Shown: positions 8,750 through 17,189, counted from the stretch's first letter. The stretch is DNA of 64,000 nt from Peptoniphilus_B koenoeneniae (GCF_030812875.1 NZ_JAUSTN010000005.1:124001-188000); one strand, 5' to 3'. The notes: generated from the sequence alone by a model not told the origin. Numbers and translations are program-made.

Positions 8750-9369
8750 TATTTTAACAAACGCTCCTTTAAATCTTTTACTCTTTCAACTATTTCATCT
8801 GCTCCGAATTTTTCCAATTCTTCCTTGCTTCCATATCCATAGAGGACTCCTATAGTTTTAAGCCCGTTTTCTTTTGCTCCCACTATATCTGAAAATCTGT
8901 CTCCTATCATAATTGCTTCTTTTGTTTTTAATATTTGAAGAGCTTCTCTTATGACCATGGCCTTTGTATTTTTTTCAGTTGTTGAGCCTTTTATTGTCTC
9001 AAAATATCCATCTATCTTTAATCTTTTAAGGATCATTTTTGCGTGAGCTTCAGGTTTTGATGTTGCCACTGCAATTTTATGTTTTTTTGAAGTTTCTATT
9101 ATTAAATCTTCTATTCCTTCAAATAAATTGCATTCATTAATGGCTTTTTTCAAATAAAAATCTCTGAATATTTCTGTGGCTTCTTCTATTTCTCTTTCAT
9201 TCATTCCCAGCTTTTTGAAGCTTTCATGAAAGGTTGGCCCTACATATTTTAAAAGATCTCCGTATTTTTCTTTTTTTATGCCCATTTCTTCAAAGGTTAT
9301 TTTAAGTCCTTCTACAATTCCCTTTTGAGAATCTATTAGAGTTCCATCTAAGTCAAATAAATATATCAT
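8749..9369 (-). CDS. HAD superfamily hydrolase, phosphoglycolate-phosphatase-like
   Basis: A 206-residue HAD subfamily IA phosphatase with a helical cap. Motif I is FDLDGTLIDS at the N-terminus, motif II is in AVATSKPE, motif III Lys is in the KGSTTEKNTK region, and motif IV is MIGDRFSDIVGAKENG. The pattern and the cap length resemble Gph/PpaX enzymes acting on phosphoglycolate or pyrophosphate, but the substrate cannot be read from the sequence. First gene of the TRIC operon; the ATG follows AGGAGAAGAC. Confidence 0.88.
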   Translation of the reverse strand: MIYLFDLDGTLIDSQKGIVEGLKITFEEMGIKKEKYGDLLKYVGPTFHESFKKLGMNEREIEEATEIFRDFYLKKAINECNLFEGIEDLIIETSKKHKIAVATSKPEAHAKMILKRLKIDGYFETIKGSTTEKNTKAMVIREALQILKTKEAIMIGDRFSDIVGAKENGLKTIGVLYGYGSKEELEKFGADEIVERVKDLKERLLK

Positions 9370-9447
9370 GTCTTCTCCTATTTTTTAATTTTATTTAATC
9401 TTAACATAAAATTCAGTTTAAATAAGTTGGGTTTTTATTTTTTAATA

Positions 9448-9484
9448 AAAAACCCCATAATATTTTCATATTATAGGGTCTTTT
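9448..9484 (-). terminator. Terminator after the gene at 9486
   Basis: Imperfect stem GACCCTATAATAT / ATATTATGGGGT with a GAAA loop and T run on the minus strand, directly after the stop codon. Confidence 0.85.
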
Positions 9485-9485
9485 A

Positions 9486-10223
9486 TTAATCTAATATTTC
9501 AAGGATTTTTTCTAAAAATATTCTTTGTGTTTCTAAAAGCATTTCAAAATTTAATTTTTGCCAATTTAAAAATAATTCAAATTGTCTTTCAGCATAAGTT
9601 TGTTTCATCAACTGGCCTTTTTTTTCAGAAATCTTGGCCGGCAACTCAGGATTTTTCCTTAAATCTACCCTTTTTTCCTTGGGCGGATGCATTTCAATAA
9701 TAAGTTCTCCAAAATTTTTATCTTCTTGAACTTTTATTTTCTTTGTTTCCTTTTTTTCGGCTTTAATTTCTATTTTTGCGGGAACTTTTCCCTGTCTTAA
9801 AATTATCTCATTTTTTTGATTTAAATATTCTTTGCTTAACTTTATTATCTCTTGATCTTTTACTTCCTTAAAAATTATGCCCGAAGAAAGGTCTAGTATT
9901 TTTTCATTCAGATCTTCTTTTTTAATTTTTTTAAAGACAAAGGGAATTTGGAAGCCCTTATTAAATTTCGAATCTTTTAAAGCAGAGCCTATTGCAATTT
10001 CTTCACTACATATCCAAACTATATCGCCCTTTTTTATTTTGCTCATGCCGTTTAAAAGAATGGATGCTTTTCTTTGATTTTCCAATTTTTTTCCAATTAA
10101 CTTTTTATATTCCATAAAATCTTTATAAGCTTCTTTAACTTCTAAGTTAAAAAATATACTTTTGGAATTTAAAAAATCTTCAAATACCCCTTGGTCTGCA
10201 ATAAGTCTATAAACTGAAACCAT
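9486..10223 (-). CDS. Hypothetical cytosolic protein
   Basis: A 245-residue protein that I do not recognise. It has no signal peptide or membrane segment. An N-terminal half of mixed content (about 1-140) is followed by a lysine/glutamate-rich segment (about 145-205) and an amphipathic C-terminal helix rich in Leu, Phe and Glu (about 210-245). It starts 16 bases after the pncB stop behind AAGGAAG, so it is probably the second gene of the pncB operon. A link to NAD metabolism is only positional. Confidence 0.7.
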   Translation of the reverse strand: MVSVYRLIADQGVFEDFLNSKSIFFNLEVKEAYKDFMEYKKLIGKKLENQRKASILLNGMSKIKKGDIVWICSEEIAIGSALKDSKFNKGFQIPFVFKKIKKEDLNEKILDLSSGIIFKEVKDQEIIKLSKEYLNQKNEIILRQGKVPAKIEIKAEKKETKKIKVQEDKNFGELIIEMHPPKEKRVDLRKNPELPAKISEKKGQLMKQTYAERQFELFLNWQKLNFEMLLETQRIFLEKILEILD

Positions 10224-10239
10224 ATTTTTTCTTCCTTTT

Positions 10240-11694
10240 TTATTTTTCTCTATGTTCTTTTAAAAGTGTATCCTTTACTTCCCACAATTTTTGAGACAAA
10301 TCCACTATATATTCATGAGGATTTTCAAGCCTTTTAACTTCATCCCAAAGAGAATCCAATTCATTTTTAGCTCTTTCTCTTATTTCTTCCAAAGTTGGCT
10401 TTTTATAAATTAATTTTCCTTCCCTGTAAATTTGCACAAGAAGAGGCTTTACATAATAATCTTTGAAAGTCTTTCTCTTCCAAGTGTAAATAGGATGGAA
10501 AAGTTCAATAGGCTTACTTTCATCTATTTTTTCATCATGTAAAGTTATAAGATCTGCCTCAGCTTTTCCTGTCTTCTTGTCATAGATTCTATATAGATTT
10601 TTAAAACCTGGAGTTGTAATCTTGCTTACATTCTCTGAAATTTTAATAGAAGGACGAATATTTCCGTCAGCTTCCTCAATTCCCACAAGTTTATAAACTC
10701 CACCAAAAACAGGAGAAGATTTTGAAGTTATAAGCCTTTCTCCAACTCCAAAACTGTCAAGTTTAGCCCCCTGCATTAAAATGTTTTGAATTGTCCACTC
10801 ATCAAGAGAATTTGATGCCATTATCTTTGCATCTTTATAGCCAGCCTTGTCCAGCATTTTTCTTGCTTCCTTAGAAAGATATGCAATATCTCCTGAATCT
10901 ATTCTTATTCCCTTAGGCCTAAATCCTCTGGGAACTACTTCCTCATCAAAAACTTTAATTGCATTTGGAACTCCCTCTTTTAAAACATCAAAAGTATCTA
11001 CAAGAAGCAGACAATTGTCTGGATAAACCCTTGCATATTGTCTAAAAGCTTCAAGCTCAGAATCAAAAAGTTGAACCCAAGAATGAGCCATAGTACCAAG
11101 AGCGGGAACCCCGTAAATCTTTTCAGCAAGAGTATCTGCCGTTCCGAGACAGCCTCCTATATAAGATGCCCTTGCTCCCAAATTTGCCCCAGAATATCCT
11201 TGAGCCCTTCTTGAGCCAAATTCAACCACAGGACGACCTTCAGCAGCATTTACAATCCTATTTGCCTTTGTTGCAACCATAGATTGATGATTTATTGTTA
11301 AAAGCACCATAGTTTCCAACATTTGAGCTTGGATAACAGGTCCTCTTACTATTACAAGGGGTTCTTTAGGAAAGGCAATTGTTCCTTCTGGAATTGCCCA
11401 AACATCGCATTTAAATTCAAAATTTTTTAAATATTTTAAAAATTCCTCATCAAAAATTCCCTTGGTCCTTAAAAAGTCAATGTCCGAATCATCAAAGTGG
11501 AGATTTTCCATATAATCTATAACTTGTTCAAGACCTGCTATAATTGCATAGCTTGCATTGTCGGGAACAGAACGGAAAAACATATCGAAAATAACATTTT
11601 TTTCCTTAAGTCCAACTTTAAAATAACCGTTGCCCATTGCAAATTCATAAAAATCGCAAAGGAGGGTTAAGTTTTCTTTTTTTTCAAAATTCAT
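10240..11694 (-). CDS. pncB: Nicotinate phosphoribosyltransferase
   Basis: Makes nicotinate mononucleotide from nicotinate and PRPP with ATP hydrolysis, the entry to the Preiss-Handler NAD route. The 484-residue protein starts with the family motif LLCDFYEFAMGNGYF, contains EFGSRRAQG, and carries GTMAHSWVQ with the conserved His that is phosphorylated in this family. GVGERLITSKSSPVFGGVYKL covers the product-binding region. The ATG at 11694 is chosen; an in-frame GTG at 11706 is too close to its AAGGA. A consensus-like promoter lies upstream. pncA nearby supplies its substrate. Confidence 0.95.
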   Translation of the reverse strand: MNFEKKENLTLLCDFYEFAMGNGYFKVGLKEKNVIFDMFFRSVPDNASYAIIAGLEQVIDYMENLHFDDSDIDFLRTKGIFDEEFLKYLKNFEFKCDVWAIPEGTIAFPKEPLVIVRGPVIQAQMLETMVLLTINHQSMVATKANRIVNAAEGRPVVEFGSRRAQGYSGANLGARASYIGGCLGTADTLAEKIYGVPALGTMAHSWVQLFDSELEAFRQYARVYPDNCLLLVDTFDVLKEGVPNAIKVFDEEVVPRGFRPKGIRIDSGDIAYLSKEARKMLDKAGYKDAKIMASNSLDEWTIQNILMQGAKLDSFGVGERLITSKSSPVFGGVYKLVGIEEADGNIRPSIKISENVSKITTPGFKNLYRIYDKKTGKAEADLITLHDEKIDESKPIELFHPIYTWKRKTFKDYYVKPLLVQIYREGKLIYKKPTLEEIRERAKNELDSLWDEVKRLENPHEYIVDLSQKLWEVKDTLLKEHREK

Positions 11695-11724
11695 TTTTTC
11701 TCTCACTTTCCTTATCTTTAGTCA

Positions 11725-11753
11725 ATTATATTATTAAAAAAAAATCTTTTCAA
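11725..11753 (-). promoter_or_regulatory. pncB promoter
   Basis: On the minus strand TTGAAA at 11753-11748, a 17-base T-rich spacer, then TATAAT at 11730-11725, about 30 bases before the pncB start. Confidence 0.75.
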
Positions 11754-11825
11754 GAAATAGGAAAAATTTATCAAGTTTTAAAATTTTTAAAATGCTTCAT
11801 GTTAAGGATCCTTGTTTTATAAAAT

Positions 11826-11857
11826 AAAAAATCACCTTATTTTTAAGGTGATTTTTC
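11826..11857 (-). terminator. Terminator of the amino-acid ABC importer operon
   Basis: A stem of about 12 bp AAAATCACCTTA / TAAGGTGATTTT with T runs on both sides, 10 bases after the stop at 11867. Confidence 0.9.
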
Positions 11858-11866
11858 GATTTCTTC

Positions 11867-12601
11867 TTATTTTTCTAATATTCTTGACAAAAATTCTTTT
11901 GTTCTTTGATTTTTTGGATTGTTAAATATATTTTCTGGACTGTCTTCTTCAAGGATTACTCCCTTATCCATAAATAATACCTTTGTTGATACGTCCCTGG
12001 CAAATTCCATTTCGTGGGTTACTACTATCATGGTCATTCCTTTTTTTGCAAGTTTTTTCATAATGTCCAAAACTTCTCCTACCATTTCTGGATCAAGGGC
12101 TGATGTTGGTTCGTCAAAAAGCATTACATCAGGTTTCATTGTTAAAGATCTTGCTATGGCAACTCTTTGTTTTTGTCCTCCTGAAAGTTGTCTTGGCCTT
12201 GCATTTTGATATTTTATCATTCCCACGTCTTCTAAGTTTTTTTTGGCAAGTTCTTCTGCTTCTTCTTTTTTCATCTTTAGCACTTTTATGGGACCTATTG
12301 TGCAATTTTCAAGGACTGTTAAATTTTCATAAAGATTAAAGGATTGAAATACCATTGCCATTTTTGTACGGATTTTTCTTAAATCTACCCTGCCTTCAAA
12401 TATGTTTTTGCCTTCAAATATTACATCTCCTGATGTTTTTTCTTCAAGGCCATTTATACATCTTAAAAGGGTACTTTTTCCTGATCCTGATGAACCTATT
12501 ATGGATACTACTTGTCCTTTTTCTACTTTAAAGTTTATATCTTTTAATACTTTATTTTTACCAAAGTTTTTTTCTAAGTGTTTTATTTCTAAAATTTCCA
12601 T
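11867..12601 (-). CDS. Polar amino-acid ABC importer, ATP-binding protein
   Basis: A 244-residue ATPase of the GlnQ/HisP/ArtP family. Walker A is GSSGSGKSTLLRCINGLE, the Q-loop is MVFQSFNLYENLTVLEN, the signature is LSGGQKQR, Walker B is VMLFDEPTSALDPE and the switch His is in VVTHEMEFA. The start is the ATG at 12601 behind AGGTG, two codons' worth after the permease stop; the longer open frame runs back into the permease gene. Last gene of a binding protein-permease-ATPase operon under a T-box leader. Confidence 0.96.
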   Translation of the reverse strand: MEILEIKHLEKNFGKNKVLKDINFKVEKGQVVSIIGSSGSGKSTLLRCINGLEEKTSGDVIFEGKNIFEGRVDLRKIRTKMAMVFQSFNLYENLTVLENCTIGPIKVLKMKKEEAEELAKKNLEDVGMIKYQNARPRQLSGGQKQRVAIARSLTMKPDVMLFDEPTSALDPEMVGEVLDIMKKLAKKGMTMIVVTHEMEFARDVSTKVLFMDKGVILEEDSPENIFNNPKNQRTKEFLSRILEK

Positions 12602-12602
12602 T

Positions 12603-13328
12603 TTACACCTGCATTTGATTTCCCATGGAAAGTTCGTAAGTTTCCGGTCCTTCCATTTTTCTTTCAATCCATCTTAAAAGGTTTGTTATTATTGTTGTCA
12701 ATAGTAGATAAATGATACTTGTTATAAGCATGGGTGAAAAATAATCTCCACTTGCTCCTCCTATGGATTTTGATGCAAAGAAAAGTTCATTTATGGCTAT
12801 TACGTTTAATACCGATGTATCTTTTATGTTTATTACAAATTCGTTTCCTGTTGCTGGCAAAATATTTCTCATTGTCTGCGGTATTACTATATAGAGCATT
12901 GTTTGAAGGTGACTCATGCCGGAACTTGTTGCCGCTTCAAATTGTCCCTTATCCACTCCTATTATTCCTCCACGAACTACCTCAGACATATAGGCTCCTG
13001 TGTTTATGCTTACTATAAAATAAGCTGCAAGCATTTTATCAAGGGTTATATTAAATAATATGGGCATTCCATAAAATATAAGCATGGATTGAACCATCAT
13101 GGGTGTTCCTCTGAAAACTAAAATATATATGGAGAGAATAGCATTTATAATTTTTTGAAAAATTCCCTTTGAACCTTTTTGTTTTGGGATTGTCCTTATT
13201 GTTCCTACTAAAAGTCCTATTATTAAGCCTACTATTGTGCCGAATATAGAAATTTTAAGGGTAACTATTGTTCCGTTAATAAACATGGGGCCGCTTGTTG
13301 CCCAAATGTTGGAAATTTTATTTAGCAT
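12603..13328 (-). CDS. Polar amino-acid ABC importer, permease
   Basis: A 241-residue permease of the HisM/GlnP type with five membrane helices. The EAA loop motif is readable as GQFEAATSSGMSHLQTMLYIVIPQ followed by the conserved LP. Only one permease gene is present, so a homodimer is expected. It lies 3 bases after the binding-protein stop and immediately before the ATPase start. Confidence 0.95.
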   Translation of the reverse strand: MLNKISNIWATSGPMFINGTIVTLKISIFGTIVGLIIGLLVGTIRTIPKQKGSKGIFQKIINAILSIYILVFRGTPMMVQSMLIFYGMPILFNITLDKMLAAYFIVSINTGAYMSEVVRGGIIGVDKGQFEAATSSGMSHLQTMLYIVIPQTMRNILPATGNEFVINIKDTSVLNVIAINELFFASKSIGGASGDYFSPMLITSIIYLLLTTIITNLLRWIERKMEGPETYELSMGNQMQV

Positions 13329-13331
13329 TTA

Positions 13332-14174
13332 TTAATTTGCCTCCGAAATTGGTTGCACTGAAAGTGCTTCTTCCATTAATTTTTGTCTATCTTCTTGGGT
13401 TAATGTCTTTAAAAATTCATTTATCTTATCTTTTAATTCTGTATTATCTTTTTTAAGTCCAACTGCAATTCCTATGTCTGAATCTGATACGTCAAATCCC
13501 TTTCCTTCTTCAAAGCTTACATAGGTAAAATCATCTACTGCTTTTGTTATGGAAAGTCCTTCTGGAAGCTCTGCAACATATCCATCAATTATACCACTTT
13601 TAAGGGCAACTCTTTCTTGAGAAAAGTCACCTATGGGGTCTTGTTTATCTATGCCTGGCATTTGATCTAATACATCATAGTGGAAGGTGTTAAGTTGACC
13701 TGTAAGTTTTGCTCCTGCAAAGTCATTTATTGATTTTGCATCTTTATATTTTGAATCTTTTTTTACTACAACTATTAAATCGCTCTTCCAATATAAGTCG
13801 GAAAAATCTATTTCTTCTCTTCTTTTGTCTGTTGGGCTCATTCCTCCTATAATTGCATCTATATAGCCTGCTTGAAGGGCTGGTATAAGTCCTGACCATT
13901 CCATTTTTTGAATTACAAGTTTTTTACCAAGAGAATCTGCTATTTTCTTTGCAATTTGTACGTCATATCCATTTGCAAATTCTTTTGTATCTGCTATGGG
14001 AACTGCTCCGTTTTTATCGTCTGTTTGTGTCCAGTTGTAGGGAGCATACATAGCTTCCATTCCTACTGTAAATGTTTCTGAATCCTTTTTTTCTTTTGCT
14101 TGTTGAGAATCCTTACTTCCACATGATGTTAAAATCATTATTGATACAAGTAAAATACTTATTAATTTTTTCAT
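13332..14174 (-). CDS. Amino-acid ABC importer, substrate-binding lipoprotein
   Basis: A 280-residue family-3 solute-binding protein. A signal peptide with lipobox LTSC predicts lipidation at Cys18, so it is anchored to the outer face of the membrane. The fold follows the GlnH/ArtJ pattern: FTVGMEAMYAPYNW, GYDVQIAKKIADSLGK, then AIIGGMSPTDKRREEIDFS carrying the Arg that normally binds the ligand alpha-carboxylate. The start follows AGGAGGAAAAAA at 14174. Ligand cannot be read directly; the upstream T-box suggests arginine or lysine. Confidence 0.95.
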   Translation of the reverse strand: MKKLISILLVSIMILTSCGSKDSQQAKEKKDSETFTVGMEAMYAPYNWTQTDDKNGAVPIADTKEFANGYDVQIAKKIADSLGKKLVIQKMEWSGLIPALQAGYIDAIIGGMSPTDKRREEIDFSDLYWKSDLIVVVKKDSKYKDAKSINDFAGAKLTGQLNTFHYDVLDQMPGIDKQDPIGDFSQERVALKSGIIDGYVAELPEGLSITKAVDDFTYVSFEEGKGFDVSDSDIGIAVGLKKDNTELKDKINEFLKTLTQEDRQKLMEEALSVQPISEAN

Positions 14175-14200
14175 TTTTTTCCTCCTAATTTTTAAATCAA

Positions 14201-14440
14201 AATAAAAAAAGCTTCCGCCCCAAGGGACGAAAGCATCGTGTACCACCCAATTTTATACATTTCTCGCAAAATGTACCTCTTTAAGTTTAAACTTATTTGT
14301 TAACGCCAACTACGTCTTGAAATATTACTTCAAGAAGCTCCGAGTCCTTATTCTTTGAAAAAGTATCTGTGCTCTTTCACCTTACAGCACTCTCTAAGAG
14401 ACCTTTTTTCCAAATACTCTTCTCTTCATCGCTAAAACTT
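14201..14440 (-). ncRNA. T-box riboswitch leader of the amino-acid ABC importer
   Basis: The minus-strand leader has all T-box parts in order. These are a GATGA kink-turn element at the base of stem I, the AGTA box (14415-14418 complement), a distal loop GGTGAAAGAGCAC, the specifier strand GAATAAGGACTCG (14353-14341), and stem III TCTTGAA/TTCAAGA. The antiterminator core TTGGGTGGTACACGATGC follows (14250-14233), then a GC-rich terminator at 14234-14211 with seven Ts. Uncharged tRNA pairing with TGGT would block termination. TGGT implies discriminator base A. The specifier best fits AGG (Arg) or, shifted one base, AAG (Lys). Confidence 0.93.
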
Positions 14441-14446
14441 TAAACC

Positions 14447-14475
14447 ATTATACACAAAGTAATTTTTAAAAACAA
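14447..14475 (-). promoter_or_regulatory. Promoter of the T-box-controlled operon
   Basis: On the minus strand TTGTTT at 14475-14470, a 17-base spacer and a perfect TATAAT at 14452-14447. Transcription would begin close to 14440, just at the T-box 5' end. Confidence 0.8.
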
Positions 14476-14499
14476 GGGAATTTCAATTTATTTTTGTTT

Positions 14500-15258
14500 T
14501 TATTTTAAATAACCTAAATTTTTTGATATTTTTTGAGAACAAAGAAGCAATTTTTTCTTTAAAGCTTCAACATCCTTGTCAATAATTCTAAATTTAGGTC
14601 CAGTTATTGAAATAGCACCTTCAATTTTATTTTGTCCGTTTATTATTGCCGTTCCCAAACAATAAATCCCCTTTTCATTTTCTTCATCATCTATGGCTAT
14701 TTTACTTTTTCTAACTTCTTCAATTTCTTTTAAAAAAGCCTCTAATTTTATATCTGATTTTTTTATAAGGCCTTCTTCAATAGTTTTTTTAACAATTTCT
14801 TTTATTTCACTATTTTCAAGAAAAGACAAAATTGCCTTTCCTACTGAAGTTTTTACTAAAGGAGCCCTTCTTCCTATTCTGGAATTTAAAGTAATTGCAT
14901 TTTGTGCGTCAATTTTATCAACATATACTACATAAATTCCGTCACGAGTGACAAGATGGACTACTTCATTTATATCTTGAGACAAATTTTTTATAAATTC
15001 ATGGCTTATTCCAATAAAATCCATTCCCGCAAGTTTTGTGTTTGCAAGAGAATAGAGTTTATATGTAAGAGAATATTTTGAATCTTCATCTTGTTTTACA
15101 TATCCAAGGGAAATAAGGGTATTTAAAAATCTGTGAACCGTTGACTTGTGAAGATTAACTTCCTTGCTTAGTTCAGTAAGACCTGCTCCCGCAGGAAATT
15201 TTTCAAAACTTTCAAGAATATCAAATACTCTTACAATGGATTGTATTTTATCTTCCAT
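14500..15258 (-). CDS. IclR-family transcriptional regulator (KdgR-like)
   Basis: A 252-residue regulator. The N-terminal winged helix-turn-helix (about 5-70) reads GLTELSKEVNLHKSTVHRFLNTL. The C-terminal IclR effector domain (about 80-250) includes VHLVTRDGIYVVYVDKI and the GRRAPLVKTSVGKAILSF block. It is divergent from the KDPG aldolase/KDG kinase operon, so regulation of that operon by 2-keto-3-deoxygluconate or a related acid is likely, as for KdgR proteins. Two sites sharing an AAAGTTA half-sequence lie in the 160-base intergenic region. The start follows GAGGTG. Confidence 0.92.
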   Translation of the reverse strand: MEDKIQSIVRVFDILESFEKFPAGAGLTELSKEVNLHKSTVHRFLNTLISLGYVKQDEDSKYSLTYKLYSLANTKLAGMDFIGISHEFIKNLSQDINEVVHLVTRDGIYVVYVDKIDAQNAITLNSRIGRRAPLVKTSVGKAILSFLENSEIKEIVKKTIEEGLIKKSDIKLEAFLKEIEEVRKSKIAIDDEENEKGIYCLGTAIINGQNKIEGAISITGPKFRIIDKDVEALKKKLLLCSQKISKNLGYLK

Positions 15259-15269
15259 AATTACACCTC

Positions 15270-15287
15270 TTAACTTACTAAAGTTAA
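15270..15287. promoter_or_regulatory. Candidate IclR operator, site 1
   Basis: Perfect inverted repeat TTAACTT-ACTA-AAGTTAA just upstream of the iclR start. The right half ACTAAAGTTAATATT resembles ACGAAAGTTAGTTTT at 15381-15395 in the kdg leader, which pairs with AACTTT at 15404-15409. The role as an operator is inferred from position and symmetry. Confidence 0.5.
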
Positions 15288-15334
15288 TATTAACACAAAA
15301 AAAAAATAAATTCCTATATTTTAAACTTTTACCC

Positions 15335-15363
15335 TTGACTGAAAAATCGATTTCATATATACT
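15335..15363 (+). promoter_or_regulatory. kdg operon promoter
   Basis: TTGACT at 15335-15340, a 17-base spacer and TATACT at 15358-15363. The spacer contains the palindrome AAATCGATTT. Transcription would start near 15370, about 50 bases before the aldolase start. Confidence 0.8.
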
Positions 15364-15421
15364 CTAATTGGTTTTAAATTACGAAAGTTAGTTTTATATT
15401 ATGAAACTTTTTGGAGGGAAA

Positions 15422-16051
15422 ATGAATAAATTAGAAGTTTTAAAAAGAGTTCACGAACTAGGAATAGTAGCTGTAATTCGTGGAAAGAATAAAGAAGAAG
15501 CTTTAAATTATGCAAAAGCCTGTGTTGAAGGTGGAGTTGATATTCTTGAAGTTACTTTTACAGTTCCCGGCGCAATTGATGTACTTAAGGAATTAAATGA
15601 AGAAGTTAAGGATGCACTTTTAGGTGCAGGTACTGTTCTTGATCCAGTTACTGCAAGACTTGCAATAATGAACGGAGCAAATTTCATAGTGTCTCCTTCC
15701 TTTGATAAGGATGTTGCAAAAATGTGTAATCTTTACGGAGTTCCTTATATGCCAGGTTGTATGACTCCAACTGAAATGACTGAAGCCTTAAAATATGGCG
15801 TAGACATTATTAAAGTCTTCCCAGGTTCAGCTTTTGGTCCTTCATACTTCGGAGCAATCCACGGACCCCTACCTCATGTTAACCTTATGCCAACAGGTGG
15901 AGTTGACATTGACAATGTTGGAGAATGGATTAAAAAAGGTTCTTATGCTGTAGGTGTAGGTTCCAAACTTGTTAAAGGTAGTAAAGAAGAAATTATAGAA
16001 AAAGCAAGAAAATTTTTAAATAACATTAAGGAGGCTAAAAATAATGGCTAA
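15422..16051 (+). CDS. eda: 2-dehydro-3-deoxyphosphogluconate (KDPG) aldolase
   Basis: Cleaves KDPG to pyruvate and glyceraldehyde 3-phosphate. The 209-residue class-I aldolase barrel has the active-site Glu and Thr in LEVTFT, the Arg in AVIRGK and the Schiff-base Lys in IIKVFPGSAFGP, with LMPTGGV as phosphate loop. The ATG at 15422 is chosen because TTGGAGGG precedes it; an in-frame ATG at 15401 has no ribosome site. It overlaps the kinase gene by eight bases. With the kinase it converts 2-keto-3-deoxygluconate to central metabolites; no uronate isomerases or dehydratases lie nearby. Confidence 0.95.
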   Translation: MNKLEVLKRVHELGIVAVIRGKNKEEALNYAKACVEGGVDILEVTFTVPGAIDVLKELNEEVKDALLGAGTVLDPVTARLAIMNGANFIVSPSFDKDVAKMCNLYGVPYMPGCMTPTEMTEALKYGVDIIKVFPGSAFGPSYFGAIHGPLPHVNLMPTGGVDIDNVGEWIKKGSYAVGVGSKLVKGSKEEIIEKARKFLNNIKEAKNNG

Positions 16052-17069
16052 AAAAGTTGTTACTTTAGGTGAAATAATGCTTAGACTTTGCACACCGGGC
16101 TTTGACAGATTTGTTCAAGCTGATAGTTTTGACGTTATCTATGGCGGTGGAGAAGCTAATGTTGCAGTAAGTCTTTCAAATTACGGTTTTGATGCTTATT
16201 ATGTTACAAAACTTCCAAAGCATGAAATTGGACAAGCTGCTGTAAATGCTTTAAGAAGATACGGCGTTCATACAGATTACATTGCAAGAGGCGGAGACAG
16301 GGTTGGAATTTATTTTTCTGAAACAGGTGCTTCCATGAGGCCTTCAAAGGTAATCTATGATAGAGCAAACTCTGCAATTGCAGAAGCTGATGTAAGTGAT
16401 TTTGATTTTGATGAAATTTTTAAAGATGCAAAATGGTTTCACTTCTCAGGAATCACTCCTGCAATAAGTAAAAAAGGTGCTGAAATTACAAAAGCTGCTG
16501 TAAAAGCTGCAAAAAAACATGGAGTTACAGTTTCTGTAGACTTAAATTACAGAGCAAAACTTTGGACTCCTGAAGAAGCACAAGAAGTTATGAGAGACCT
16601 TATGCAATACGTTGATGTTTGTATAGGAAACGAAGAAGATGCTTCTCTTTGCCTTGGATTTACACCAAAGGGACTTGATGTAACAAAGGGCAAACTTGAT
16701 ATAAAAGGTTACGAAGTAATCTTTAAAGAAATGATGGAAGAATTTGGCTTTAAATATGTAGTTTCAAGTTTAAGAGAATCTTATTCAGCATCAGATAACG
16801 GTTGGAGTGCTTGTATCTATGACGGAAAAGAATTTTACCACTCTAAGAAATATGATGTAAGAATTGTAGACAGAGTTGGTGGAGGAGATTCTTTTGCATC
16901 TGGAGTTATATGTGGACTTCTTGACGGTAAATCTACAAAAGATGCTCTTGAATTTGGAGTTGCTGCATCTGCATTAAAACACACAATAAGAGGCGACTTT
17001 AATATGGTTACAAGAGCTGAAGTTGAAAATCTTGTAGGTGGAGACGGCTCAGGGAGAGTTCAAAGATAA
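16044..17069 (+). CDS. kdgK: 2-dehydro-3-deoxygluconate kinase (PfkB family)
   Basis: Phosphorylates 2-keto-3-deoxygluconate to KDPG, the substrate of the overlapping upstream aldolase gene. The 341-residue protein has the PfkB first signature GGGEANVAVSLSNYG and the second signature RVGGGDSFASGVICGLL with the catalytic Asp. FDRFVQADSFDVIYGGGEAN is typical of KDG kinases rather than ribokinases or fructokinases. The start follows TAAGGAGGC. Expression is probably controlled by the divergent IclR regulator. Confidence 0.93.
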   Translation: MAKKVVTLGEIMLRLCTPGFDRFVQADSFDVIYGGGEANVAVSLSNYGFDAYYVTKLPKHEIGQAAVNALRRYGVHTDYIARGGDRVGIYFSETGASMRPSKVIYDRANSAIAEADVSDFDFDEIFKDAKWFHFSGITPAISKKGAEITKAAVKAAKKHGVTVSVDLNYRAKLWTPEEAQEVMRDLMQYVDVCIGNEEDASLCLGFTPKGLDVTKGKLDIKGYEVIFKEMMEEFGFKYVVSSLRESYSASDNGWSACIYDGKEFYHSKKYDVRIVDRVGGGDSFASGVICGLLDGKSTKDALEFGVAASALKHTIRGDFNMVTRAEVENLVGGDGSGRVQR

Positions 17070-17109
17070 AAAAGAAATTAACAAAAATTTGATAAATATT
17101 TTCCAAAGG

Positions 17110-17138
17110 CCTGCAAATAATTTGCAGGTCTCCTTTTT
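17110..17138 (+). terminator. Terminator of the kdg operon
   Basis: Perfect 8-bp stem CCTGCAAA-TAA-TTTGCAGG followed by TCTCCTTTTT. Confidence 0.85.
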
Positions 17139-17143
17139 ATTAA

Positions 17144-17189
17144 AAAAGGGTTCAACTAAAACATAAGGCATTTTTAGTCGGACCCTTTA
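17144..17189 (-). terminator. Terminator of the dehydrogenase/hydrolase operon
   Basis: On the minus strand AAAGGGTCCGACTAAAA pairs imperfectly with TTTTAGTTGAACCCTTT and a T run follows; it lies just after the stop at 17193. Confidence 0.75.

Noticed and set aside
11919..12339. Plus-strand open frames opposite the ABC ATPase gene
   Set aside because: They are mirror frames of a well-conserved ATPase with no ribosome sites or recognisable domains.
15341..15357. CcpA cre site in the kdg promoter
   Set aside because: Only the right half matches; the AAATCGATTT palindrome is a poorer cre than the arcA site.
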